Of a stretch of DNA of 64,000 nucleotides, positions 8,647-17,627 are shown one piece after another; positions within the stretch are counted from its first letter, which is position 1, and each line of letters begins with the position of its first letter. Position numbers and translations under genes: made by a program. The notes under the pieces are model-generated. The model had not been told where the DNA came from, did not search any database, and was given only the letters and a program-made list of their open reading frames with translations. Origin of the DNA: Methanobrevibacter boviskoreani JH1 (GTDB lineage: Archaea; Methanobacteriota; Methanobacteria; Methanobacteriales; Methanobacteriaceae); the NCBI RefSeq assembly GCF_000320505.1, contig NZ_BAGX02000021.1:25701-89700 (forward strand). The letters are read 5' to 3'.

Positions 8647-10257
8647 TTGGTTTTCTTGATCATTATTAGTTTAAATGTAGTTTCTGCAGCAGATATAAAT
8701 AATAATTCTTCTGTTAATATTGTTAATGATACTAACTCAACTGCAGATGGTGTGGACTCTAATTATATTCAGAATACCTCATCTAATTTAAGTCAAGCTA
8801 CTGATGGCAGTGCAGATGAGGAATTCACTGTGATCTTACCTGATGATTTTGATTTCTCCGAAAATTGTAATTTCATGGTTCATGATGGATATAATTCATA
8901 TAACCTCAAATATTATGCTAACATGCCAACCATAGTAGATTCAACAGGTAAGGAAACTACATCTAATAATTATCAACCAATATCTTCAAATAAGAGCTTA
9001 AACATCTATAAATTAGATTATTATTTGGTCTATAATAATTTAACTGGATATGTTCCAATCTCAAATGGTTCTGATTGTATTATAGACAGGGATTCAGTAG
9101 AAAACAATGATCTAAATGACTCAGGCACCCCGATATATCTAACATCAGATAATGTTAATCAGGGTATAAACAATTCAAGTAAAACTAATGTAAAGATGGA
9201 TTCAGGTGACATTATAGGCTATAATAATGAGGATGAGATTTTTAAAGTTGAATTAACTGATGTCAATGGTAAAGCCCTTTCAAATCAGCTATTAATATTT
9301 ACAATTTTAAATAAAAACTATCCTGTATTTACAGATTCAGATGGGATAGCCGGTATTAAAATCAAATTAGGTCCCGGAGTCTATGAGATTAGAAGCACAT
9401 TTCTTGGAAATAATAGGTATAATTTTAAGTCTAATTTAAACATGATTTCTGAGAAGAACATTACAAGAGAAAAGACTCAAATATCCGGAAATAATATATA
9501 CATGGTTTATAAAGAGCCAAGAACTTATAAATTAAAACTTGCAGATTCAAAAGGAAATCCTATTGCAAATCAAAATGTAGATATATCAATTAGCAAATAT
9601 GCCTGGGTCTATCTTGTTAAAGAGCAGGATTGGAAATATAAATATCTTGGTAAATTCGATTATGCCCGTGCAACTGATGAAGGAGGGTATGCATATTTAA
9701 ACGTTAATCTATCTCCTAACTTCTATAATGTTACAGTAAGTTTCAGCGGAAATGATGAATACTTGCCTGCAACCTCTAATAATAATATTAGTGTTGTGTC
9801 CTATAATGTTGGAAATATTAATTACAAAGGAGAGTCAACTAATCAGTATTTGATTTCAACAAGAACTGCTCAGAAGAGTAATAAAAAAATCATGGATCTT
9901 GCAAAGAATTTAACCAAAGACAAGTCAACAATAACGGAGAAAGCAAATGCGATATATGATTATGTCAGATATCAAATTAAATATGAGCTTTATTCAAATA
10001 CTCGCTATGGAGCTTTAAAGTGTTTGGAACTTAAGAAAGGCAATTGTGTGGACCAATCACATCTAGTCGTTGCATTATGTAGGGCTGTAGGAATTCCTGC
10101 AAGATACTGTCATGGACCGAACCATGTATGGACACAAGTGTTGATTAAAAGCCAGAAGATTTGGTTAATAGCAGATCCTACAACACAACGTGCGTGGGGT
10201 TTTGGTGTTTGGAATATTTACCCGGAATATAGCACATATGCAAATATCGGATACTAA
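8647..10257 (+). CDS. Secreted cell-surface protein with C-terminal transglutaminase-like domain
   Basis: At least 536 residues. A hydrophobic signal peptide (VFLIIISLNVVSA) is followed by an Asn/Ser-rich region with many glycosylation-type sites. Ig-like/Big repeats sit in the middle (VELTDVNGKALSNQLLIFTI... and LKLADSKGNPIANQNVDISI...). A transglutaminase core ends the protein: Cys467 in GNCVDQ, His493 in NHVWTQV and Asp510 in IADPTT (numbered from the TTG at 8647). Such domains in Methanobrevibacter surface proteins may cleave or crosslink pseudomurein peptides; that role is inferred. The start is uncertain: TTG 8647 has no ribosome binding site, while GAGGTGG lies at 8601-8607. The frame is open upstream to about 8608 and would give a fuller signal peptide from an ATT near 8614, or from ATG 8624 if one A were missing from the A-run after it. 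Confidence 0.75.
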   Translation: MVFLIIISLNVVSAADINNNSSVNIVNDTNSTADGVDSNYIQNTSSNLSQATDGSADEEFTVILPDDFDFSENCNFMVHDGYNSYNLKYYANMPTIVDSTGKETTSNNYQPISSNKSLNIYKLDYYLVYNNLTGYVPISNGSDCIIDRDSVENNDLNDSGTPIYLTSDNVNQGINNSSKTNVKMDSGDIIGYNNEDEIFKVELTDVNGKALSNQLLIFTILNKNYPVFTDSDGIAGIKIKLGPGVYEIRSTFLGNNRYNFKSNLNMISEKNITREKTQISGNNIYMVYKEPRTYKLKLADSKGNPIANQNVDISISKYAWVYLVKEQDWKYKYLGKFDYARATDEGGYAYLNVNLSPNFYNVTVSFSGNDEYLPATSNNNISVVSYNVGNINYKGESTNQYLISTRTAQKSNKKIMDLAKNLTKDKSTITEKANAIYDYVRYQIKYELYSNTRYGALKCLELKKGNCVDQSHLVVALCRAVGIPARYCHGPNHVWTQVLIKSQKIWLIADPTTQRAWGFGVWNIYPEYSTYANIGY

Positions 10258-10400
10258 ATTTCTCCTATTTTCTCTTTTATTTTTTTTCTAAAGGATCTTT
10301 TTATTTTTTTCATACATTAAGTATATTTCAACACATCATTTGGAATCAATAAAGCATTGTTTATAAATTCATGGTTTGGTTATCATATTAAACAAAGTTT

Positions 10401-12767
10401 TCACATCAACTTCTTATTTTTACTATCTGATTTTTCAAAATACAGGTACTTGGATGCTAAGACCTTATGAATGTTTTCTGCAGTTCTTTTTCCAATTCCC
10501 TCAATTTCCTGTAGGTCATCTTCAGATGCATTCACAACAGCCTTGACAGATCCGAAGTGTTTAAGCAGGTTCTTGGCTGTTACAGGTCCGACATTAGGTA
10601 GGGATTCAACAATGAACTGTTGTTGCTCCCATAGATTGTCCGGTTTTCTCTCGGTTCTAATTTGGATTGGCTGGGATTTGCCTTTCTGTTCTTTAATTGC
10701 AATCCTTTTTATCATTGCGGCGGTATCGTCAGGTCCCCTTGTAGGTATGATGCTGATTCCAAAATCGATTGCAATGGATGCCATTGCACCACGTATTGCA
10801 TTGGGATTAATGAATCCTGTATAGAAGTCATTGCCTTCAAGAATCATTAATGGTTTTTTAAACTCCTCCCTCATTAATGTTGCCTGTTTAAACAGACGTT
10901 TGTCCACAATTGAATCTGTAAAATCCTTTGCCGTTTTTCTCTCGATTATAATGTCATCGCTTATTTGATAGTCACCAACGGTCATGGTCTTAATCTCGAC
11001 ATCCACTCCTATGGTGTCAAGATTTCTTATGACCCTTGAGTTTCCCTCACGTGAGTCTGCATAGACCACTACCTTTTTTCTTCTATTCTTAGTGTCTAGC
11101 TTATCCTCTTCCTTGTTGACCTCATTTAGATTGTCTACAGACTTTATGTTTCTAACACTTTCAATTCTCTCAACTGCATTGAGATTTAGATTGCTGAACA
11201 GTTCATTGTCAATGAGCTGATGTTTCATGTTCTTTTCTTTACGTTTTGCACTCCAGAAATATGCCTCATCCAAGGTTCCCTTTGTAACAAGGACCTTCAT
11301 TTTACCCTGATGTTTTCTTCCAGTTCTACCACGTCTTTGAATCATTCTTATCTCAGAGGGTACCGGCTCATACAGTACTACAAGATCAATTGCAGGTATG
11401 TCAATACCCTCCTCTGCAACGCTTGTGGACAGGAGCACATCATAGGTTCCCACCTTAAATGATTTTATGATTTCATGCTGTTGTTTCTGTGTTAGGCCCT
11501 TCTCACCATTACGTGTACCTTGGCCATAGAACTTTACGGCTTTGATTCCCTCGTCCTCACATTTTTGGCGAATCATTTCAAGTGTATCCCTGAACTGTGT
11601 AAAGACAAGTATTTTTGGGGACTGTCTGGATTTTTTGGAATCCTCAACAGACCTTAGGGACTTAAGGGTTGTTTGACCATCGTCATAACCTAATTCCTTC
11701 TTAAGTATATCGGTCAGTTTTTTAAGTTTGGGATGTTCATGGCCGTGTTCCTCAGCTATTCTGCTTAGACGTACTGCACGTTGGAAATTATGGTCTATAA
11801 AAAGATTTTTGGATGCCTTTGTTTTCTTTTTCTCAAGCCTGTTTACATAATCGTTAAACGGTACAACACCCTGGGTTTCTATAAGCTCAATTCCATGTTG
11901 GAGGTTGATTACAGCAGTTAAGATTGAGATTGCCTGGAAACACTCCTTAGGTGGATTGGTTGTAGTGGCTATTTTATTTTGAACCTTTCCACGCGCCTTT
12001 AAAATATCCCTTTTATTTACGGTAATGGAGTTGATCACCTTCATGTTCTTCAAGGCCTTAAGGCGTGTTTTAAGTGATTTCTTTAAAGCTTCCTGAATCT
12101 TTGTAAGTTCCTTTCCAAGTTCAATAGGCACCCAATCTATTTTAATCGGATTAAAGTATGGCCTTACATCCGGATCCTCCTCTGTTTTAACCACAACATC
12201 CTGGATAAACAGATTGTCACATACCTCTTTTATCTTTGATTTATCATGGCCAGGTGATGCTGTAAGGGCGAGTATCAGGTGGTTTTCTCTCTCCTGGATA
12301 TATCTGTTTGCAAGATATACATAGGAATATGATCCGACTCCATGGTGGCACTCATCAAAGACGATGAGTGACACGTCCTCAAAATTATATCTTCCTTTAA
12401 GCAGATCTGACTCAACGGTCTGTGGTGTGGCACATATCACACTGGATTCATTCCATCTTTTCTCACGTTCCTCAGGTTTGATTGAACCTGTAATGGAACA
12501 TACCGGTACATTGAGAAATTCCCTAAATGAATCCTCATGTTGGATAGTGAGCGGTTTACTTGGAGCCAGGACAAGTACCTTTGAACCTTTCAGATTATTC
12601 AATCTATCGGCAGCTACAAGTACTGCAACTATGGTTTTACCTAATGCAGTTGGTGCAACTATCATGGTGTTTCCCTTCTTAAGTGCATTAGCTGCTAGGA
12701 CCTTCTGATAAATCCTTGATTCAACCTTGTCTTTTCTAAGTAAAGGATGATTTATAAAATTTGCCAT
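10401..12767 (-). CDS. hef: Hef: archaeal fork-processing helicase/XPF-type nuclease
   Basis: 788 residues with the full Hef arrangement. A superfamily-2 helicase occupies the N-terminal two thirds: Walker A APTALGKT (39-46), DECH box at 138-141, LTASPG near 168-173, and motif VI QRRGRTGR. An ERCC4/XPF nuclease domain follows (ADSREGNSRVI and the catalytic IIERKTAKDF). Tandem helix-hairpin-helix motifs at the C-terminus (LPNVGPVTAKNLLKHFGS, IEGIGKRTAENI) bind DNA. Hef acts on stalled replication forks and branched DNA, the archaeal counterpart of FANCM plus XPF. All key motifs are intact. It is transcribed alone, divergent from trmI. Confidence 0.92.
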   Translation of the reverse strand: MANFINHPLLRKDKVESRIYQKVLAANALKKGNTMIVAPTALGKTIVAVLVAADRLNNLKGSKVLVLAPSKPLTIQHEDSFREFLNVPVCSITGSIKPEEREKRWNESSVICATPQTVESDLLKGRYNFEDVSLIVFDECHHGVGSYSYVYLANRYIQERENHLILALTASPGHDKSKIKEVCDNLFIQDVVVKTEEDPDVRPYFNPIKIDWVPIELGKELTKIQEALKKSLKTRLKALKNMKVINSITVNKRDILKARGKVQNKIATTTNPPKECFQAISILTAVINLQHGIELIETQGVVPFNDYVNRLEKKKTKASKNLFIDHNFQRAVRLSRIAEEHGHEHPKLKKLTDILKKELGYDDGQTTLKSLRSVEDSKKSRQSPKILVFTQFRDTLEMIRQKCEDEGIKAVKFYGQGTRNGEKGLTQKQQHEIIKSFKVGTYDVLLSTSVAEEGIDIPAIDLVVLYEPVPSEIRMIQRRGRTGRKHQGKMKVLVTKGTLDEAYFWSAKRKEKNMKHQLIDNELFSNLNLNAVERIESVRNIKSVDNLNEVNKEEDKLDTKNRRKKVVVYADSREGNSRVIRNLDTIGVDVEIKTMTVGDYQISDDIIIERKTAKDFTDSIVDKRLFKQATLMREEFKKPLMILEGNDFYTGFINPNAIRGAMASIAIDFGISIIPTRGPDDTAAMIKRIAIKEQKGKSQPIQIRTERKPDNLWEQQQFIVESLPNVGPVTAKNLLKHFGSVKAVVNASEDDLQEIEGIGKRTAENIHKVLASKYLYFEKSDSKNKKLM

Positions 12768-13398
12768 AGTTGTATTTTTAATATTATTGTTTATAAATCT
12801 TTTAGGGTTTAATGGGATTGTTAATTTAAATTCATCTGATTTTTACTTATAATCTAAATTATATTATTATATCTTTAATGGGGGTTTGATTTTCTAAAGT
12901 TTATGGTGGTGGAATGTAATTTTATATTTTATAACTTGATTTTATAGTATAAGATAAGCTAATCTATTTTTTATCTTAAGATAATTTGGAAAATAATGTA
13001 TGGCTTAAGGTAGAATATAACTTTATATTTTATAACTTGATTTTATAATATATGATAAGCTAACAAATTTCTATTTTAAAGGGATTGAAAAATATAATAT
13101 AGTTTAGATTTAAATATTTTGTTTTTAAAAAATTAATATAATTAATTATTAATTAATATTCTATTGATTTTCAGGATATGTTTTAATTAGATTATATTGG
13201 ATGAATGATTGTTTATTTTATATGATAAGGTAATCTATTTTATATAATGAATCATTGTTTAATCTATTTAAACAGTATTTATCAATAGTCTATAAATTCA
13301 TTGTGGAATCTACATCACATAACATTAAAATTAGATTCTTATTTAAAAAATAGAATTAATGTTTTATTATAATAAGATATTGTTTTTCAGGTGCTATT
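12768..13398. repeat. Divergent intergenic region with a 54-bp direct repeat
   Basis: No gene is visible between hef and trmI. Two copies of a 54-base AT-rich sequence lie at about 12912-12965 and 13013-13066 (101 bases apart), sharing TTATATTTTATAACTTGAT and GATAAGCTAA. A partial third copy around 13216-13240 keeps TATATGATAAGGTAATCTA. The spacing and identity are too high for chance even in AT-rich DNA, but the role is unknown. Promoters of both genes must lie here. Confidence 0.55.
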
Positions 13399-14130
13399 AT
13401 GAAACTTATAATGGATGAGAGAGGTAAGAAATACTTAATTCCTCAAGATCAGGAATTTCAAAGTGACTTAGGAATCATTAAAAAGGAACAGATGGAAAGA
13501 GCAACAATTGGGGATACTTTAATCACCCATCTTGGAAAGGAGTTCCAGGTCATCAAACCGAATATACGAGACTTCATCGATCTGATGGATAGAAGATGCT
13601 CCATATTATATCAGAAGGATATTGGTGCAGTAACATCACATACTGGACTCGGCTCAGGAGACAGGGTAGTGGATGCAGGAACAGGTGCAGCTGCAAGCGC
13701 ACTTAACTTTGGAAACATTGTAGGCGAGAGAGGCCATGTATACTCCTATGAAATAAGAGAAGACTTTGCAGAGGTTGCAGAAAAGAACATCAATAACTTT
13801 GGTCTTAAGAACATTGAGATTAAGAACCAGGATATAAAGGAAGGTATTGATGAGGAGGAGATTGACCTTGTATTTTTGGATTTACCTGAACCTCATGAGG
13901 TATTTGGGGAGGTTTATAGATCCTTAAAATTAGGCGGATGGCTAGCTGTCTATGCACCATATATCCAACAGGCTGAGAAGGCATATCACACCGCAGAAAA
14001 ACTAGGCTTTTCAGATATCGAAATTCTCGAACAATTGGAACGTGGCATTGAGGTTAGAAAACAGGGTGTCCGTGCTAAAACCCGTATGAATGGTCATACT
14101 GGATATATTCTGTTTGCACGTAAGTTATAA
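13399..14130 (+). CDS. trmI: tRNA (adenine-N1)-methyltransferase TrmI
   Basis: 243 residues matching archaeal TrmI, which methylates N1 of adenines 57/58 in the T-loop of tRNA using S-adenosylmethionine. The N-terminal beta domain (MDERGKKYLIP...DTLITHLGKEFQVIKP) is followed by a Rossmann fold with the SAM-binding loop VVDAGTGAAASAL and the DLVFLDLPEPHEV motif near the active site. AGGTG lies before the ATG. The last codons and the downstream DNA are tandemly duplicated in degenerate form (see 14101-14220). Confidence 0.9.
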   Translation: MKLIMDERGKKYLIPQDQEFQSDLGIIKKEQMERATIGDTLITHLGKEFQVIKPNIRDFIDLMDRRCSILYQKDIGAVTSHTGLGSGDRVVDAGTGAAASALNFGNIVGERGHVYSYEIREDFAEVAEKNINNFGLKNIEIKNQDIKEGIDEEEIDLVFLDLPEPHEVFGEVYRSLKLGGWLAVYAPYIQQAEKAYHTAEKLGFSDIEILEQLERGIEVRKQGVRAKTRMNGHTGYILFARKL

Positions 14131-14220
14131 TTATTGAAACTTGTATTTTCATAATTTATGGGATATATTTTATTTGTATGTAATTTATAATCTCTAAATT
14201 TCAGTATTTTTACTTAAATT
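14101..14220 (+). repeat. 60-bp degenerate tandem duplication of the trmI 3' end
   Basis: The 60 bases from 14101 (GGATATATTCTG...TAAGTTATAA...) are followed immediately by a related 60 bases from 14161 (GGATATATTTTA...TAATTTATAA...). The first unit contains the final codons GYILFARKL and stop; the second encodes the decayed equivalent GYILFVCNL and stop. The copy is outside the gene and not expected to be translated. Confidence 0.6.
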
Positions 14221-14443
14221 TATAAAAATCAGTTTTAAAATTTTTATCTAGATTATTTTAGAAAAAATAAGTATTTTAAAAGTATTAAAGGACATTTATT
14301 ATATAATGTCCCTTGAATACGGACTGTTGTTTATGAATATATTCTTTTATAATATAAATTTTTTTAATTTTTAGCTATTTTTGACTTAATCTCCTCTTCA
14401 ATTATTGGTATTGTACATACTATCTTTATGTAGAAATTAAATT
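14221..14443. other. AT-rich spacer before the ABC transporter operon
   Basis: No gene or RNA is recognised. A T-rich block (AATTTTTTTAATTTTTAGC near 14350) may end trmI transcription. Confidence 0.35.
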
Positions 14444-14459
14444 TTTAGGTATACCTAAA
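14444..14459. promoter_or_regulatory. DtxR-family type operator (perfect 16-bp palindrome)
   Basis: TTTAGGTATACCTAAA is a perfect palindrome with the TTAGG...CCTAA arms that iron- or manganese-responsive DtxR/MntR/IdeR-type repressors recognise. It lies directly upstream of a TATA-like TTTATATATT (14461-14470) and 121 bases before the ABC transporter start. The same palindrome recurs at 51316 and, with one change, at 51261. The regulator itself is not in the window. Confidence 0.65.
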
Positions 14460-14579
14460 TTTTATATATTAGAAATCATAAAATAATTTTGATTAACCTG
14501 AATTCAATCTTTCATATAATTAGATTGAATTTGTATCTCTTTTTATTTTTTTATTTTTTTAAAATGGGAGGTATTAAAG

Positions 14580-15299
14580 ATGTCTGGATTTATAGAGTTT
14601 CAAAATGTTACAAAAGAATATATAAACGGTGACGAGGTTCTAAAAGCTGTAAATAACCTGAACTTTACAATAGATAAAGGCGAGTTTGTTGTGATACTTG
14701 GACCATCAGGTTCCGGTAAATCAACACTACTAAACCTTCTTGGAGGACTGGATCATGTAAGCTCTGGTAATATTATGGTAAACAATCATGATATTACAGA
14801 CTATTCTGATAATGACTTAACGGAATACAGGGCACATGAGGTCGGTTTTATCTTCCAGTTCTATAATCTGATTCCAAACTTAACGGCCCTTGAAAATTTA
14901 GAACTAATCAGTGATGTGATTGGCCGAAAGATTGATGGAAAATCCATGCTTGATAAGTTGAATCTTACAGAACATTATCATAATTTCCCGTCTGAGTTGT
15001 CTGGAGGTGAGCAGCAAAGGGTATCAATTGCCCGTGCACTTGTTAAAAATCCGAACATGTTGTTATGTGATGAGCCAACAGGAGCACTTGATTCCAATAC
15101 TGGTGATATGGTTATAGGATTGCTTTATGATATCTGTAAGAATAACAAAACTACTGTAATTATCGTAACACATAATGAGGATATCGCATCCCTTGCAGAC
15201 AAGGTAATACATCTAAAGAACGGTATTGTTGAAAGTATCGATACTAAATTAGATGATGGGAACGCCGATTCTATTGATGCTGAAGAGGTTTTAACCTAG
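14580..15299 (+). CDS. ABC transporter ATP-binding protein (MacB/LolD type)
   Basis: 239 residues with every ABC ATPase motif: Walker [10 protein letters not shown] (about 41-49), Q-loop [13 protein letters not shown], signature LSGGEQQR, Walker [13 protein letters not shown] and the switch His in VIIVTHNED. It pairs with the FtsX-type permease that follows at once, forming an extruding or mechanotransmitting ABC system of the MacB/LolCDE class rather than an importer. GGGAGGT precedes the ATG. The operon is preceded by a DtxR-type palindrome, so expression probably responds to metal supply. Substrate unknown. Confidence 0.88.
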   Translation: MSGFIEFQNVTKEYINGDEVLKAVNNLNFTIDKGEFVVILGPSGSGKSTLLNLLGGLDHVSSGNIMVNNHDITDYSDNDLTEYRAHEVGFIFQFYNLIPNLTALENLELISDVIGRKIDGKSMLDKLNLTEHYHNFPSELSGGEQQRVSIARALVKNPNMLLCDEPTGALDSNTGDMVIGLLYDICKNNKTTVIIVTHNEDIASLADKVIHLKNGIVESIDTKLDDGNADSIDAEEVLT

Positions 15300-15324
15300 G
15301 AAATTGGTTTATGGGTTGATAGGT

Positions 15325-17595
15325 ATGTTATATAAAAAATTAATAAGGGATTTGTCTAGTCATAAACTGCAGTTTATAGCTATTTTCCTCATGGTGTTTC
15401 TTGCAGTATTTATATATGTTGGAATAGGCTCAGAGGCATTCGGATTTGACCAGGAGGTAAAATCTTACTATAATGAAACAAACATGGCTAATGTATGGGT
15501 ATATGGCGATAGCTTTAACAGTGTTTCGGTAGACAAGATTAACAATATGTCATCAGTTGAGGGTGTGGAACGTCAACTGTCTCTAACTGCAAAGGGGGAT
15601 ATGAGCTATGATCCCGATGTTGACTTGCGGTTTGTGGAAAACAATAGTGTGGCAAAATATTATCCGATTACAGGTTCCAAGTTGAACCTAAGTGATGAAG
15701 ACGGTATCTGGTTAGATGATAAGTTTGCAAAGGCACATAACTTGAAGGTAGGAGACGACATAACCCTCAAGTTCAATGGAACCGAGATTACAAAGACAGT
15801 TAGGGGAACGGGATATTCTCCGGAATATGTGTTTGAGGTACCTACAAAGTCAATAGTCCCTGACTACAGAACCCAGGGCTTCGGATATCTTTCACATGAG
15901 GCATTCCCATATGACATACAGTATAATACAATACTTATCAGAACAGATGAGAATACGTCAAAGTTCCATGATGACCTGGATGATGTCATGGATGACTACA
16001 ATACCTTCCTATCCATTGAAAATCATGGAAGCCACAAAACAGTCATATCAGAAATAGACCAACACATGATGATGGCCGACATGTTTCCTATAATATTTGT
16101 TGTTGTGGCATTGTTAATACTTCTTACAACAATGGCACGTATAATAACAAATCAAAGAACAGTGATAGGCACATTGAAGTCATTAGGATTTTCAAATAGA
16201 AAGTTGATATTCCATTATCTGTCCTATGCATTGCTACTTACTGTAAGCGGCAGCATACTTGGATATATATTAGGCCCATTGTTACTTCCTCAACTGTTCT
16301 ATCCATCCATGTCCGAATTCTATTCCCTGCCCTATTGGGGACCAGGCTTTGACATAAGCTTTATAGAGGTACCTATTGCGATCATAGTATTGTCAGTTCT
16401 GTTCGCGCTGATGGCAATCTATAGCATTACCCGTGAATCACCTGCAGATGCGCTGGAGCCGAAAGCCCCTAAAATATCAAAACTAAGGTTTATCAATAAA
16501 ACAAGTCTGTGGCAGAAACTGAGCTTTAATCTTAAATGGAACATTAGGGATATTAACAGAAGTAAGGTAAGGTCATTTGTAACAGTTGTAGGTATTCTCG
16601 GATGTACGGTTCTGCTTATATGTGGATTTGGTATGAATGATGGAATGTATGAACTGGAACACTGGCAGTTTACAGGTATCAACCATTATTATTCCCAGAT
16701 TGTCCTGGAGGACAATGCAAGCTCATCACAAATTGATTCTATTGTTAATAAGTATAATGGAACAAAGGTGATGACATCAAGTATCGAGATTAAACATAAT
16801 GGCATCGAGAAAACTACGACACTGCAGTCCTATAACGCCACAGGTATCATAACCCCTAACAATCAGTATGAAAATCCAATCTCATATGACAATAATAGTG
16901 TGCTTTTGTCAATTAAATCAGCAGAGCTTTTAGGTGTGGATGTTGGTGATAAGATACAATGGCATATCTATGGTCAGGATAAATGGGCCAATTCCACCGT
17001 TACCGGAATATCAGCAGATCCCTCAACACAGGGATTGGTCATGACACCACATAAACTTGATGAGCTGGGCATTAACTTTACACCTTCAACAGTGGTTAGC
17101 TATGATAGGGACATTGATGAAAACCTCACTGGTATAAGTACAGTCAACCATGTTGATGATCTGGAGAGAAGTTGGGATGAGCTGACCGGCGTGTTCTATC
17201 TTATAGTTGGGGTATTGTTGGTATTTTCATTAGTTTTGGCCATTATCATCCTATACAGTTTAGGCATGTTGTCCTTCATTGAATCCGAGAGAAGTTTTGC
17301 AACACTAAAGGTCATTGGTTTCAAATCAAAGGCTATCCAGAAGATCTTCTTAACCAAGAACCTGTTCCTATCCATTATAGGATTTGTTATAGGTGTTCCT
17401 TTAGGTCTATATGTTCTAAGGATTATGCTTGATACTGCAGGTGAGAACTATTACTATCCAAACACATATTCACCACTTTCTATTGTGTATTCACTTGTAA
17501 TTGTGATTTTTGTTTCACTTGCAGTAAATCTGTTGCTGTCTAGACAAATCAAGAATATCGATATGGTTCAATCACTAAAAAAGGGTAGGGAATAA
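15325..17595 (+). CDS. FtsX-family ABC transporter permease
   Basis: About 756 residues from the ATG at 15325; in-frame TTG codons at 15304 and 15316 are possible earlier starts. It has the duplicated FtsX/MacB layout: an N-terminal helix (LQFIAIFLMVFLAVFIYVGIG), a large extracytoplasmic domain, a three-helix block (about residues 250-375), a second helix and extracytoplasmic domain starting near VRSFVTVVGILGCTVLLICG, and a final three-helix block ending in LLLSRQIKNIDMVQSLKKGRE. The gene begins about 25 bases after the ATPase gene. Partner and metal-linked regulation are inferred from context. Confidence 0.85.
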   Translation: MLYKKLIRDLSSHKLQFIAIFLMVFLAVFIYVGIGSEAFGFDQEVKSYYNETNMANVWVYGDSFNSVSVDKINNMSSVEGVERQLSLTAKGDMSYDPDVDLRFVENNSVAKYYPITGSKLNLSDEDGIWLDDKFAKAHNLKVGDDITLKFNGTEITKTVRGTGYSPEYVFEVPTKSIVPDYRTQGFGYLSHEAFPYDIQYNTILIRTDENTSKFHDDLDDVMDDYNTFLSIENHGSHKTVISEIDQHMMMADMFPIIFVVVALLILLTTMARIITNQRTVIGTLKSLGFSNRKLIFHYLSYALLLTVSGSILGYILGPLLLPQLFYPSMSEFYSLPYWGPGFDISFIEVPIAIIVLSVLFALMAIYSITRESPADALEPKAPKISKLRFINKTSLWQKLSFNLKWNIRDINRSKVRSFVTVVGILGCTVLLICGFGMNDGMYELEHWQFTGINHYYSQIVLEDNASSSQIDSIVNKYNGTKVMTSSIEIKHNGIEKTTTLQSYNATGIITPNNQYENPISYDNNSVLLSIKSAELLGVDVGDKIQWHIYGQDKWANSTVTGISADPSTQGLVMTPHKLDELGINFTPSTVVSYDRDIDENLTGISTVNHVDDLERSWDELTGVFYLIVGVLLVFSLVLAIIILYSLGMLSFIESERSFATLKVIGFKSKAIQKIFLTKNLFLSIIGFVIGVPLGLYVLRIMLDTAGENYYYPNTYSPLSIVYSLVIVIFVSLAVNLLLSRQIKNIDMVQSLKKGRE

Positions 17596-17627
17596 AAATA
17601 TTTATTTCCTTTTATATTCTTTTAATT

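Noticed and set aside
10471..12708. Plus-strand open frames within hef
   Set aside because: They are antisense to a gene with every helicase and nuclease motif intact and show no protein features of their own.
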